64,000 nt of DNA, from positions 1-64,000 of the forward strand of contig JAZTYO010000017.1 in NCBI GenBank assembly GCA_045636945.1, read 5' to 3'. Every line of letters begins with the position of its first letter. The stretch's first letter is position 1. Under the pieces are notes generated by a model, which worked only from the letters and a program-made list of their open reading frames with translations, had not been told where the DNA came from and did not search any database. Source of the stretch: UMGS172 sp045636945. GTDB taxonomy: Bacteria > Bacillota > Clostridia > Oscillospirales > Acutalibacteraceae. The translations under genes and the position numbers were made by a program. This document shows positions 43,150-52,366 of the stretch, in pieces.

Positions 43150-43547
43150 ATATTTGCTCATTTTATTTTCGAATTTCTCGCGGAATAGGGTAGATGCCCA
43201 GCTTATATTGTTAAAACCGCTCTCATATATAATATCCGATAACTGTGATTACTGTTACGAAGCATATTTGCGATAAAATCCAGTCTTAAACCGTTGATAT
43301 ACTCAGTTACAGTCTAACCTGTGTATTTTTTTTATGCTTCTTAATGTGTGTTCGCGTGTTTTTGGCAAAAGCCGCAGTAACTGTTCAACGCCAACGATAA
43401 AATTTCCGTTTTGACGCATAGTGTCAAGAAGTTCGTCTAACCAAATCTGAATGTTATTTTTCTTGTCTTCAAAATCTGCAAAAAATCGTGTGAATATTCG
43501 GTGTCCTTGTCGACAAATCTTTCGGCAGTAAGTAATTTTGCATCCAT
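43135..43547 (-). pseudogene. AraC-family regulator, truncated and frameshifted
   Basis: From the ATG at 43547 the minus strand reads MDAKLLTAERFVDKDTEYS (cupin-like N-terminus), then in shifted frames IQIWLDELLDTMRQNGNF, LPKTREHTLRSIKKI, TVTEYINGLRLDFIANMLRNSNHS and finally WASTLFREKFENKMSKYRKES before a TGA at 43135. The last pieces are the two helix-turn-helix units of an AraC-type DNA-binding domain. Several frame changes and an in-frame stop near 43316 show that it is dead. It probably once controlled the adjacent sugar genes. Confidence 0.85.
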
Positions 43548-43604
43548 AAAATCACCTAAAATTTTAAAAATAACAATATCATAATAAATGTATTACAATA
43601 CTGA

Positions 43605-43633
43605 TTGCAATTCAAGATTAATTGTAGTAGAAT
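43605..43633 (+). promoter_or_regulatory. promoter of the alpha-mannosidase gene
   Basis: TTGCAA (43605-43610) and TAGAAT (43628-43633) are 17 bases apart, about 28 bases before the TTG start. Confidence 0.6.
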
Positions 43634-43660
43634 ATAAATATTAAAAAAGAGGTGTTTCTT

Positions 43661-46600
43661 TTGGATATTAAAAACAAAGTAAAGGTTATATGCGATAAGC
43701 TTAACGTTCAACGTAAAGGCACGTTGTTTGATGTTACTGATATTGAGTACGTCAAGGCTGACGGTTATAAAACCGACAACAGTTTCCCCACGGACGGATG
43801 GCAGCCTTTTGAGAAGGGTCAACGATTCCACGGAAAGGATGAGCACTATTGGATAAGAGCATCCTTTAAAACTCCCGAAGTGCCTGAGAATAAGTACCTT
43901 ATGTTCAGGTGCACAACCGGATTTGAAGGCAAATGGGATGCAACCAATCCTCAGGGCTTGCTTTATCTTAACGGTATAATGACTCAGGGCTTGGACACCA
44001 ATCATACCGAGGCTTATCTTGAGCCTGATACCGACTATACAGTACATAATTATTTTTACGTCGGTATGACAAACGACAGTGTCGGATGCAGAATGTTTGT
44101 TGAGCGTTACGACAATCGTATCGAAAAATTATACTACGATATGCAGACTGCTTTTGACGTTTGTTTATTGCTTAACGAGAATTCTGACGATTATATCAAA
44201 ATTATGACGGTGCTTGACCGTACCGCAATGCTTCTTGATATGCGTGAGCCTTACAGTGATGCATATTATGCGAGCATAGAGAGAGCTTTGGAATTTATTG
44301 AGATTGAACTTTATGAAAAAATTTGTTCAACCGAGGGTAAACCTATTGTAAACGTTATCGGTCATACTCATATTGACGTTGAGTGGCAGTGGACAAGAGA
44401 GCAGACGAGAGAAAAGATTCAGCGTAGCTTTTCAACCGCCAAGTCTTTGATGGACAAGTATCCCGAGTATAAGTTTATGCTTTCTCAGCCCGAGCTTTAC
44501 CGCTATTTAAAGGAAGAAGCACCCGAAAAGTATGAGGAACTCAAAGAGCTTGTTAAAGAGGGAAGATGGGAGCCCGAAGGTGCTATGTACGTTGAGGGTG
44601 ACTGCAACCTTGTCAGCGGTGAAAGCTTTGTCCGTCAGTTTATGCATGGTAAGAAGTTCTTTAAGGACGAATTCGGTGTTGACAGTAAAATTCTGTTCCT
44701 ACCTGATGTATTTGGTTACAGTGCAGCATTGCCTCAGATTCTCAAAAAGTGTGGTATTGAGCATTTTGTTACCTCTAAAATTAGTTGGAACGATACCAAC
44801 ACAATGCCGGTTGACACCTTCTATTGGGAGGGTATTGACGGTACCGAAATTTTCACTAATTTTATCACAACTCAGGAATATAGAGGTATTGAGCCACAAA
44901 ATTACACAACCTATGTAGGTAAACTTACTGCCTCTCAAATGAAAGGAACGTGGAACCGTTATAAGCAAAAGGATTATGCTGAACGCAGCCTTCACACCTT
45001 TGGCTTTGGTGACGGTGGTGGCGGTCCTACCAAGGATATGCTTGAACGTTACGACCGCTTGAAAAAGGGTATGCCCGGTATCCCCGTTGCTTATATGGGC
45101 TTCTTAAAACCTCACCTTGATATGGTTAAAGACCAGTTTGACGAGAATGCAGAAAAACTTCGCAGAGCACCAAAATGGCGTGGTGAACTGTATCTTGAAT
45201 ATCACCGAGGAACATACACTTCCATTGCAAAGAACAAGAAAGGCAACCGTAAGTCGGAATTTTCACTTTCCAAAGCAGAGGGCATTTCCTACATCGGTAA
45301 ACTTTTAGGCCTTGAATATGATGCCAATGGTCTTTACAAGAATTGGAATATGGTGCTTCACGACCAGTTCCATGATATAATCCCCGGTTCTTCAATTTTT
45401 GAGGTTTATGAACAGAGCGATAAGGATTATTCTGAGATTGCCGAGTTCTGTTCTTCGGTTGTTTTCGAAAAGCTGAAAGGCATTGCCTTTAATATCAACA
45501 CAAACGGCGGAATTTTAGTCTATAACCCGTTGGGATTTGCTCGTTGCGGTTTGGTTACGGTTGACGGTAAAACCTTTGAAACCGATGAAATTCCTGCATT
45601 TGGCTGGTGCGTAATCAATCCCGATTCCTTCAAATTAAAGGTTTCGGTAAGCGGATATACAGCCGAAAACGATTATTACAAACTCACCCTTGATGAAAGC
45701 GGACGTATTGCATCTCTTTACGACAAGCGTGCCGAACGCGAAGTTTTTGAAGCAGGCAAGTTTGGTAATGAACTACAGATTTTCGAGGATTTCCCGTTCA
45801 ACTATGATGCCTGGGAGATTTCGGATTACTATAAGCAAAAGATGTGGTTGCTTGATGATAAAGCAGAAATCAAGCCGATTTTTGACGGCGACCGTGCAGG
45901 TTTTGAGGTTACAAAGAATTATTTCAAATCAACTATAAAGCAGAACATTTGGCTTTACAGCAAGAACACCCGAATCGACTTTGAAACCGATATAGATTGG
46001 CACGAACAGCATCAGGTGCTTAAAACCGCTTTCCCGTTTGACGTTCACGCTTTAAATACAACCTACGAAATTCAGTTCGGTCACGTTTCCCGTCCCAATA
46101 ACGAAAACACTAGCTGGGATAAGGCCAAATTTGAGGTTTATGGACACAAATGGGTTGATATGAGTGAAAACGGTTACGGTGTTGCATTGCTTAACGATTG
46201 CAAGTACGGACACAACACCGAGGGTAATGCACTTAAACTCACAATGCTCAAGTGTGCAACCTTCCCGAATCCCATCGCCGACCAAGGTGAGCATAAGTTT
46301 ACCTATTCCTTGATGCCGCATATCGGCGATTTCCGTGATGCAGGCGTTATTCATGAGGCATATTCTCTCAATCAGCCCTTGGAAGCAGTTGAGGTTAAGG
46401 CTAATAACGGCAAACTTAATGATAATTTTTCGCTTGTTTCTAACGATAAGGAAAATGTTATTATTGAAACGGTCAAGAAGTGCGAGTATGACGACGGTAT
46501 GATTGTCAGAATGTATGATGCTTACGACCGTCGTGCAACAACAACAGTAACGGTTGCCGACGGCTTTAAGAAAGCATATCTTTGTGACCTTTTGGAAAAC

Positions 46601-46684
46601 ATTATCGAGGAATTGTCATTTAACGGAAAATCGGTTAGAGTACCCGTTAAAAACTTTGAGATTATAACCTTGAAGTTCATCTAA
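43661..46684 (+). CDS. alpha-mannosidase, glycoside hydrolase family 38
   Basis: The 1007-residue enzyme cleaves alpha-linked mannose from oligosaccharides. GH38 features are the zinc motif VIGHTHIDVEWQWTREQTREK near residue 234, the nucleophile Asp in FLPDVFGYSAALPQI near 348, the KISWND segment, and VLHDQFHDIIPGSSI near 566. The C-terminal beta-sandwich domains follow. There is no signal peptide, so it acts in the cytoplasm on imported oligosaccharides. The start is a TTG at 43661, six bases after AAGAGGTG; a GTG at 43652 lies inside that ribosome site. No transporter is adjacent. Confidence 0.94.
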   Translation: MDIKNKVKVICDKLNVQRKGTLFDVTDIEYVKADGYKTDNSFPTDGWQPFEKGQRFHGKDEHYWIRASFKTPEVPENKYLMFRCTTGFEGKWDATNPQGLLYLNGIMTQGLDTNHTEAYLEPDTDYTVHNYFYVGMTNDSVGCRMFVERYDNRIEKLYYDMQTAFDVCLLLNENSDDYIKIMTVLDRTAMLLDMREPYSDAYYASIERALEFIEIELYEKICSTEGKPIVNVIGHTHIDVEWQWTREQTREKIQRSFSTAKSLMDKYPEYKFMLSQPELYRYLKEEAPEKYEELKELVKEGRWEPEGAMYVEGDCNLVSGESFVRQFMHGKKFFKDEFGVDSKILFLPDVFGYSAALPQILKKCGIEHFVTSKISWNDTNTMPVDTFYWEGIDGTEIFTNFITTQEYRGIEPQNYTTYVGKLTASQMKGTWNRYKQKDYAERSLHTFGFGDGGGGPTKDMLERYDRLKKGMPGIPVAYMGFLKPHLDMVKDQFDENAEKLRRAPKWRGELYLEYHRGTYTSIAKNKKGNRKSEFSLSKAEGISYIGKLLGLEYDANGLYKNWNMVLHDQFHDIIPGSSIFEVYEQSDKDYSEIAEFCSSVVFEKLKGIAFNINTNGGILVYNPLGFARCGLVTVDGKTFETDEIPAFGWCVINPDSFKLKVSVSGYTAENDYYKLTLDESGRIASLYDKRAEREVFEAGKFGNELQIFEDFPFNYDAWEISDYYKQKMWLLDDKAEIKPIFDGDRAGFEVTKNYFKSTIKQNIWLYSKNTRIDFETDIDWHEQHQVLKTAFPFDVHALNTTYEIQFGHVSRPNNENTSWDKAKFEVYGHKWVDMSENGYGVALLNDCKYGHNTEGNALKLTMLKCATFPNPIADQGEHKFTYSLMPHIGDFRDAGVIHEAYSLNQPLEAVEVKANNGKLNDNFSLVSNDKENVIIETVKKCEYDDGMIVRMYDAYDRRATTTVTVADGFKKAYLCDLLENIIEELSFNGKSVRVPVKNFEIITLKFI

Positions 46685-46685
46685 T

Positions 46686-46727
46686 AAAAATCACACCCCG
46701 AAGATTGCTCTTCGGGGTGTGATTTTT
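46686..46727. terminator. bidirectional terminator
   Basis: A perfect 19-bp stem (46686-46704 with 46709-46727) with loop TTGC separates the convergent alpha-mannosidase and phosphohexomutase genes; A and T runs are built into the stem. Confidence 0.93.
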
Positions 46728-46734
46728 ATGTGAG

Positions 46735-48357
46735 TTATTTTATAATACCGTGAATAACCTCTTTGATTTTTGCAAGTCTTACTTCTGCGGTTGCTTTATC
46801 AGCTTCCTTGATCGAGTAGTATACTTTAATCTTGGGTTCGGTTCCCGAAGGACGAACTGCAATCCAAGAACCGTCTGAGAAAATGAATTTCAAAACATTT
46901 TCACGCGGCAGGTCGCGAACGCCTTTCTTGAAATCCTGTACCTCGGTGATACCGTCCAAAAGGGAAGAACCCTTTTCACGGAAATAAACCATCAGGTTTT
47001 GAATCTTCTCGGCACCGTCCTGACCCTTCAATGTGAAGCTGTCCTGAGTGTCAAGATAATAACCGAACTCGGCATAAAGCTCATTAAGGCCGTCAACCAA
47101 AGTCTTGCCTTGATTCTTATACCAAGCAGCCATCTGACAAATAAGCATTGATGCTACAACGGCATCCTTATCTCTTGCGTGATTTCCGATAAGATAACCG
47201 TAAGACTCCTCATAACCAATGACGTACTCGCCTGAGCCGTCAGACTCATACTTGTTCATCTTGTTGCCGATGTACTTGAAGCCTGTAAGCGTTTCTTCAA
47301 CAATAATACCAAATTTGCGGCCGATATCAGCACCAAGTTCGGAGGTTACAATGGTCTTGATCATTGTGGATTTATCGTTGAGAATTTCCTTCTTCATTGT
47401 GAGGACAAAGTTTACGAGCATTGCACCCGTGTGGTTGCCGGTAAAGAGAACATATTCTCCGTTGTGCTTGACAGCGATACCAACACGGTCACAGTCGGGG
47501 TCGGTACCCAAAACAAGGTCTGCATCAATCTCTTTTGCTTTTTCAATAGCGATGTTAAGAGCATCCTTTTCTTCGGGGTTGGGGCTGCGTACCGTTGAGA
47601 AGTTGCCGTCGGGAAGTTCCTGCTCCTTAACAACAGTAACGTCAAGACCTTCAAGCATTCTACGTACGGGAACATTACCCGAACCGTGAAGGGGAGTGTA
47701 AACGATTTTAACACCGGACTTACCTTCATAAAGCGATTGCTTCTTAACTGCCTTCAAAAACTCTGAAAGAACGTCGTCACCAATCATCTTAATGTTATCC
47801 GAATTATCGCAGAAGGGAATAGTTGAGTAATCGGTGATATTATTGATAAATTCAAGTGCTGCGTTGGCTTCTTCGGTGTTGAGCTGGCAACCGGTGTTGT
47901 CATAAACCTTGTAGCCGTTATATTCCTTTGGATTGTGCGATGCGGTTATCATAACACCCGCAACACAACCCAAGTGCCTTACGGTGAATGAAAGAACGGG
48001 AACGGGGGCTTCAAACTCGTAAAGGTAAGCAGTAAAGCCCATTGATGCAAAAATACCAGCAGTAATCTTGGCAAAATATTGCGAGTTGTTTCTTGTATCG
48101 TAGGCAATGGCAACCTTGAGATTATCACTGCCTTTAGACTTTACGTACTGTGCAAAACCGTAGGTTGCACGGCCAACGGTATATTTGTTCATACGGTTTG
48201 AGCCTGCACCCATAATGCCTCTGAGTCCAGCTGTGCCGAATTCCAAATCCTTGTAAAAACGGTCTGAAATTTCAGCCTCGTCTGTGATGGCTTCAAGCTC
48301 TGCTTTTGTGTCAGCGTCGAAGGTCAGCCACTGTTGGTATTTTTCCTTGTATGTCAT
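46735..48357 (-). CDS. phosphoglucomutase/phosphomannomutase (alpha-D-phosphohexomutase)
   Basis: This 540-residue enzyme interconverts hexose 1- and 6-phosphates, linking mannose/glucose metabolism with nucleotide-sugar synthesis. The phosphoserine loop is VMITASHNPKEYNGYKVY near residue 137, the Mg site DPDCDRVGIAV near 289, the sugar-binding loop GYEESYGYLIG near 380, and the phosphate loop RPSGTEPKIKVYY near 505. Length and motifs fit Firmicutes PgcA-type mutases. The ATG at 48357 follows AAAGGGAG; an in-frame ATG six codons earlier overlaps that site. Confidence 0.93.
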   Translation of the reverse strand: MTYKEKYQQWLTFDADTKAELEAITDEAEISDRFYKDLEFGTAGLRGIMGAGSNRMNKYTVGRATYGFAQYVKSKGSDNLKVAIAYDTRNNSQYFAKITAGIFASMGFTAYLYEFEAPVPVLSFTVRHLGCVAGVMITASHNPKEYNGYKVYDNTGCQLNTEEANAALEFINNITDYSTIPFCDNSDNIKMIGDDVLSEFLKAVKKQSLYEGKSGVKIVYTPLHGSGNVPVRRMLEGLDVTVVKEQELPDGNFSTVRSPNPEEKDALNIAIEKAKEIDADLVLGTDPDCDRVGIAVKHNGEYVLFTGNHTGAMLVNFVLTMKKEILNDKSTMIKTIVTSELGADIGRKFGIIVEETLTGFKYIGNKMNKYESDGSGEYVIGYEESYGYLIGNHARDKDAVVASMLICQMAAWYKNQGKTLVDGLNELYAEFGYYLDTQDSFTLKGQDGAEKIQNLMVYFREKGSSLLDGITEVQDFKKGVRDLPRENVLKFIFSDGSWIAVRPSGTEPKIKVYYSIKEADKATAEVRLAKIKEVIHGIIK

Positions 48358-48517
48358 TTGAAAACTCCCTTTCATGAATGTATTTTAATATGTATTAATT
48401 ATATATTTTTTAGTGCTGTTTGTCAAGTGGACCGAGTGTTTGTTGGTTTTTAGATGAATGTTGTAATAATACTCATTTAAAACAGAAAGAATATAACCTT
48501 TTTTTATAAATTAGTTA

Positions 48518-48546
48518 TTGATTTACACGCGTCAATAAAGTAAAAT
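48518..48546 (+). promoter_or_regulatory. promoter of the MBL-fold gene
   Basis: TTGATT (48518-48523) and TAAAAT (48541-48546) with a 17-base spacer. Confidence 0.55.
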
Positions 48547-48570
48547 AAAATTATATAAAGGAGTGTTTTT

Positions 48571-49245
48571 ATGAAGGTTACTTGGATAACACAAGCAGGG
48601 CTTGTGTTTGAGGCTGACGGTAAAAGAATAGTTGTTGACCCTTATCTTTCGGACAGTTGCTGTAAGGTCAATCCGAAGTCTAAAAGAAGAATTCCCGTAG
48701 ATGAAAAATATCTTAATCAAGAGTATGATATTGTTATTTTCACACACGATCATATGGATCATACCGACCCTGAAACGTATCCCGTGATTCTTAATAAAGG
48801 AAATCCCAAAACCGTGCTTTGCCCGTATTCTTCATGGAACGTTGTAAGAGAACTTAAGGGAAACAATAATTACGTTATGTTCAACGCAGGTACAACCTGG
48901 ACCGAGGGCAATATCAAGTTTAAGGCTATAAAAGCCGAGCATAGCGACCGTGAGGCAATCGGAGTTGCTATATATTTTGAGGACAAGATATATTATGTTA
49001 CGGGTGATACACTTTATAACCAAAGTGTTGTCGATGGTGCTCCTGAGGGTGCTGATTATATGTTCATTCCTGTGAACGGCATTGGTAATAATATGAATAT
49101 GACCGATGCGGCTGAATTTGCCGAAGCGGTTAATTGTGATAGAGTTGTACCCTTGCACGTCGGACTGTTTGACGATAAAAAGCCCGAGGATTTTAAATCC
49201 GACCGTAGATTTATAATGGAAGTATATAAGGAGTATGAACTCTGA
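48571..49245 (+). CDS. MBL-fold metallo-hydrolase (UlaG-like)
   Basis: The 224 residues begin MKVTWITQAGLVFEADGKRIVVDPYLSDS, the usual entry of the UlaG/YtkL subgroup, then the metal motif FTHDHMDHTDPETYP near residue 58, a third His in KAEHSDREA, an Asp in VTGDTLYNQ and the last His in VVPLHVGLFD. The subgroup includes L-ascorbate-6-phosphate lactonase and many uncharacterised cytoplasmic hydrolases. Between sugar genes, a sugar-phosphate lactonase or phosphodiesterase is plausible but unproved. The ribosome site is AAGGAG. Confidence 0.85.
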   Translation: MKVTWITQAGLVFEADGKRIVVDPYLSDSCCKVNPKSKRRIPVDEKYLNQEYDIVIFTHDHMDHTDPETYPVILNKGNPKTVLCPYSSWNVVRELKGNNNYVMFNAGTTWTEGNIKFKAIKAEHSDREAIGVAIYFEDKIYYVTGDTLYNQSVVDGAPEGADYMFIPVNGIGNNMNMTDAAEFAEAVNCDRVVPLHVGLFDDKKPEDFKSDRRFIMEVYKEYEL

Positions 49246-49287
49246 TTGTTTATTGATTTGAGGTGGCCTTTATTTTTGAAGAAATAA

Positions 49288-50346
49288 AGTAAGGCAAACA
49301 CTGCCGACGAGCTTCGTGCCGATATTGATAAGGCTTTCTCGCTTATCGCAGGTAAGCATAAATTGAGCCTTCACGCTATCTATGCAGATACCGACGAGAA
49401 GGTAGACCTCGATGAGCTTGAGCCTAAGCATTTCCAAAAGTGGGTTGATTGGGCAAAGGCAAACGGCTACGGTCTTGACTTTAACCCTACCTGCTTCTCG
49501 CATCCTATGGCAGATAGCGGTTTTACTATCTCCAGCGCAGATGAGAAGGTCAGAAATTTCTGGATTAAGCATTGCATTAAGTCCAGAAAGATTGCTGAGT
49601 ATTTCGGTAAAGAGCTTGGTCAGACCTGCTGCACTAATTTCTGGTTCCCCGATGGATATAAGGATATTCCCGTTGACAGTGAAGCACCACGTCGTCGTAT
49701 GATGACTGCTTTGGATGAGGTTTTTGCAGAGCCTATCGATGAAAAGTATAACCTTGACGGTATCGAGAGTAAGGTATTCGGTATCGGTGCCGAGAGCTAT
49801 ACAGTTGGTTCTAACGAGTTCTGTGTTGCTTATGCAACCTCCAGAAATAAGATGTGCACCCTTGATGCAGGTCACTATCATCCTACCGAGGTTATTTCCG
49901 ATAAGATTCCTACCGTACTTCTTTTCACTAATGACCTTCTTTTGCACGTCAGCCGTCCTGTTCGTTGGGACTCTGACCACGTAATCGTTCTTGATGACGA
50001 GCTTTGTGCAATCGCACATTCTATCGTCCGCAACAACCTTCTTGACCGTACTCACATCGGTCTTGACTTCTTCGATGCAAGTATCAACCGTGTTGCCGCG
50101 TGGGTTATCGGCATGAGAAATATGCAGAAGGCTCTCTTGAAGGCACTTCTTGAGCCTACCTCAGAGCTTCAGAAAATCGAGCTTGAGGGTGACTATACTT
50201 CAAGACTTGCACTTACCGAAGAGTATAAGTCTTATCCTTTCGGTGCGGTTTGGGATTACTTCTGTGAGGTCAACGGCGTTCCCGTTGGCGAGGATTGGCT
50301 CAAAGAGGTCAAATCTTACGAATCAGAGGTTTTCTGTAAGAGATAA
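49288..50346 (+). pseudogene. rhaA: L-rhamnose isomerase, 5'-truncated
   Basis: The frame reads KANTADELRADIDKAFSLIAGKHKLSLHAIYAD and continues with high family similarity to the end (AVGS-type IGAESYTVGSNEF, CTLDAGHYHPTEVISDK, VRWDSDHVIVLDDE, HIGLDFFDASINRVAAWVIG). In full-length enzymes this starts at about residue 69; here a TAA at 49285 precedes it and no start codon exists before the ATG at 49363. The metal-ligand residues of the barrel remain, but the missing N-terminus normally completes the fold and substrate pocket. A GAGGTGG ribosome site at 49259 may be the leftover of the original start, with about 200 bases deleted. Confidence 0.88.
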
Positions 50347-50347
50347 T

Positions 50348-50387
50348 AAAAAAAATACCGTCATTCATAATGACGGTATTTTTTTAG
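50348..50387. terminator. bidirectional terminator
   Basis: A 12-bp perfect stem (50354-50365 with 50369-50380) with a 3-base loop and long A and T runs separates the rhaA remnant from the convergent XRE gene. Confidence 0.92.
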
Positions 50388-50389
50388 AT

Positions 50390-50785
50390 TCAATAATCGA
50401 TAAAAATTAGTAACGCATCCTGCTTTTCCTTTGATAGGTTACGGAAACGCTTTATAAGCTCTACTTCGCTATCGCTTAGCTCAACAGTATCGTTAATTTC
50501 TTCATTGTAAGCTAAATAGGTTGAAAATCTCATCGGTGACTTTTGCTTAATGAGGTCAGAATAACTTTGAATGGTATTACCTAATAATATATCACAGGAT
50601 ACACAATAAAGCTCGCTGATTTTTTTGATTACTGAGATAGGTGGTTCGGTATCGGTTTCATATCGAGCGTATGTGTCACGTTTAATATTAAGTAAATCGG
50701 CAACCTCTTGCTGACTCCAACGTTTTTCTTTTCTCAGTGATAAAAGCAATTTACCAAGTTCGCTTCTTTTGGTATCTTTAGCCAT
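50390..50785 (-). CDS. XRE-family helix-turn-helix regulator
   Basis: The 131-residue protein has a Cro/CI-type helix-turn-helix in its first 65 residues (LGKLLLSLRKEKRWSQQEVADLLNIKRDTYARYE, split by the turn). The C-terminal part contains LSDSEVELIKRFRNLSKEKQDALLIFI, a motif common in small Clostridia regulators of this class. It has an AGAGGT ribosome site. It is not inside a visible mobile element. The target is unknown; the divergent tRNA-Thr gene makes local control unlikely. Confidence 0.9.
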   Translation of the reverse strand: MAKDTKRSELGKLLLSLRKEKRWSQQEVADLLNIKRDTYARYETDTEPPISVIKKISELYCVSCDILLGNTIQSYSDLIKQKSPMRFSTYLAYNEEINDTVELSDSEVELIKRFRNLSKEKQDALLIFIDY

Positions 50786-50813
50786 AATATACCTCTCAAT
50801 ATAAAAATTTCGC

Positions 50814-50842
50814 TTGACTTAGCGTGTGATAGTTGTTATAAT
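50814..50842 (+). promoter_or_regulatory. promoter of tRNA-Thr
   Basis: TTGACT (50814-50819) and a perfect TATAAT (50837-50842) are 17 bases apart and lie 13 bases before the tRNA. Confidence 0.85.
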
Positions 50843-50855
50843 CTTAAAAGTCAGT

Positions 50856-50931
50856 GCTGGAGTGGCTCAGTTGGTAGAGCAGCTGATTCGTAATCAGCAG
50901 GTCGTGGGTTCGAGTCCCATCTTCAGCTCCA
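50856..50931 (+). tRNA. tRNA-Thr (anticodon CGT)
   Basis: The acceptor GCTGGAG pairs with CTTCAGC (one G-T), the D arm contains GCTCAGTTGGTAGAGC, the anticodon stem CTGAT/ATCAG encloses TCGTA with anticodon CGT, and the T arm has GTGGGTTCGAGTCCCAT. CCA is encoded. The length is 76 nucleotides. Confidence 0.95.
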
Positions 50932-50933
50932 AA

Positions 50934-50966
50934 AAGGTCTCTGTTTTACAGAGGCCTTAAATTTTT
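50934..50966. terminator. terminator between tRNA-Thr and the DUF4364 gene
   Basis: An 11-bp stem with one T-G pair (50934-50944 with 50948-50958) and T tracts on both strands. It overlaps the stop codon of the convergent DUF4364 gene. Confidence 0.85.
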
Positions 50967-51520
50967 GTTCCAGTCAGACCCTCTGTTGCCTTTAAAAGCA
51001 CCTTTATCGGGTCGTTAAGGAAATTGTCTACTACGGTGTTAGCGGTTTCATCATCGGGAACTAAAATACTTATCGAAGCTAATGTAAGTTCATTATCCAT
51101 AACAGAGCAAGTAACGTAAACGCCGAATTCTGTTTTTTCTTTATTAACCTTGTTATTACGTTGGTTGCGACGTCGTTCTATAACCTGATTTGCAATTTCA
51201 AGAGAACGTTCTCTGACAGAGAAGGGAACACTGTTACCCAACGCTTTGGAAATTTCTGAACAATCTCCGGTAGCTACATAGAATTTTAGACCATTTTCTT
51301 CTTCAAAAACGCCGATATTACCATTTTCTTCAAGGTCGGTTATTGCAAATGCAACCTCGAAATAATTTGCAATGCCGTCAAAATGTAAACGTTCCTTTAA
51401 TCTTTCAAGAGCGATAGGTTCTTTAATGTTATCTAAAATATAGCAAATAAGTACACGGATTTCGGTTCTGCTATTAAGACCACCTGGGGTTACTCCCGCA
51501 GTTAAAGCGTCAGAATACAT
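50957..51520 (-). CDS. DUF4364 family protein
   Basis: The 187-residue protein begins with a winged-helix-like region (TEIRVLICYILDNIKEPIALERLKERLHFDGIANYFEVAFAITDLEENG, shown in parts) and ends with a beta-rich domain. This layout matches DUF4364, a Clostridia family sometimes described as transcriptional-regulator-like but without proven function. It has its own promoter and AGGAGG ribosome site and is probably monocistronic. Confidence 0.85.
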   Translation of the reverse strand: MYSDALTAGVTPGGLNSRTEIRVLICYILDNIKEPIALERLKERLHFDGIANYFEVAFAITDLEENGNIGVFEEENGLKFYVATGDCSEISKALGNSVPFSVRERSLEIANQVIERRRNQRNNKVNKEKTEFGVYVTCSVMDNELTLASISILVPDDETANTVVDNFLNDPIKVLLKATEGLTGTKI

Positions 51521-51543
51521 AACAAAAACCTCCTTTTGTGAAT

Positions 51544-51571
51544 ATTATACACTATTTTACGTAAATTACAA
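51544..51571 (-). promoter_or_regulatory. promoter of the DUF4364 gene
   Basis: On the minus strand TTGTAA (51566-51571) and TATAAT (51544-51549) have a 16-base spacer. Confidence 0.75.
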
Positions 51572-51581
51572 GTCTTTAGTG

Positions 51582-51610
51582 TTGAATTGCTATTTAATTT
51601 ATAGTATAAT
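51582..51610 (+). promoter_or_regulatory. promoter of the coiled-coil gene
   Basis: TTGAAT (51582-51587) and TATAAT (51605-51610) have a 17-base spacer and run divergently from the DUF4364 promoter. Confidence 0.75.
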
Positions 51611-51647
51611 AACTAAATAACAAATACCTTATCATGAGGTGGATATT

Positions 51648-52283
51648 ATGAAAAAAAAGAAACTTATCGCAGAAATGAACCTTGTTATAGAAAAGAATAA
51701 TAAGCTTTTTAACAAATGTCAGGAACTTGAAAATTTATTAAATGAAAAAATTAATCAAATTGATGAACTTACTGCTTCTGTCGCAGAGGTTGCTGCTGAA
51801 AACGAATTACTAAAAGCGGAGCTTAAATCCGCTGCGTACAACATCTTGCAAAATGGCAGAGAACCGTTGAACACTGCCGATACATTAGAGATGCTAGCTA
51901 ATATTAACAACGACTGCGTCGATGTTGATTTCAAAAATAAAGAGGAAGAGCCCGTTAAAGTTTCAACATCTTATACTATCGAAGATATAAAGCCTGTTGA
52001 ATGCTCAACAGCTTTTATTGCCGAAGAAAAAATCAAAGTTGCATCAAAATCAATAGGTCGTGTAGTTCTTGAATGTACTAAGCTGTGCAACACTTTTGCT
52101 ACAATCGGTGACATAAACTCAAAAGATTTGATAAACCTTGCCCTTGGAAGGACAGAGGTGTTTAAATCTGAAGTATTGCAGCTTGCAACCGACGGTAAAA
52201 CAGCAAACAGTATTGAATGTGAATTAAATTCAAAAGAACAGGCAGTTTTTGAGTACTTCGAACTGTTAAAAAATCAAACCTAA
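51648..52283 (+). CDS. coiled-coil protein of unknown function
   Basis: This 211-residue protein is not recognised. Residues 1-65 form a long Lys/Glu/Leu/Asn-rich heptad region predicted as a coiled coil (MKKKKLIAEMNLVIEKNN...ENELLKAEL), followed by a low-complexity acidic middle and a C-terminal helical part (about 125-205) with ALGRTEVFKSEVLQLATDG. There is no signal peptide or membrane helix. The start is the ATG at 51648 after GAGGTGG; a GTG at 51639 falls inside the ribosome site. It has its own promoter, divergent from the DUF4364 gene, so the two may be functionally linked. Confidence 0.75.
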   Translation: MKKKKLIAEMNLVIEKNNKLFNKCQELENLLNEKINQIDELTASVAEVAAENELLKAELKSAAYNILQNGREPLNTADTLEMLANINNDCVDVDFKNKEEEPVKVSTSYTIEDIKPVECSTAFIAEEKIKVASKSIGRVVLECTKLCNTFATIGDINSKDLINLALGRTEVFKSEVLQLATDGKTANSIECELNSKEQAVFEYFELLKNQT

Positions 52284-52366
52284 GCAAAGTTTGATATTTA
52301 TTTAACAATGTTGCTGTGATTTTCGAAAAATGTTATAAAAAATTAGTTCGATTTTTAACAAACCTC

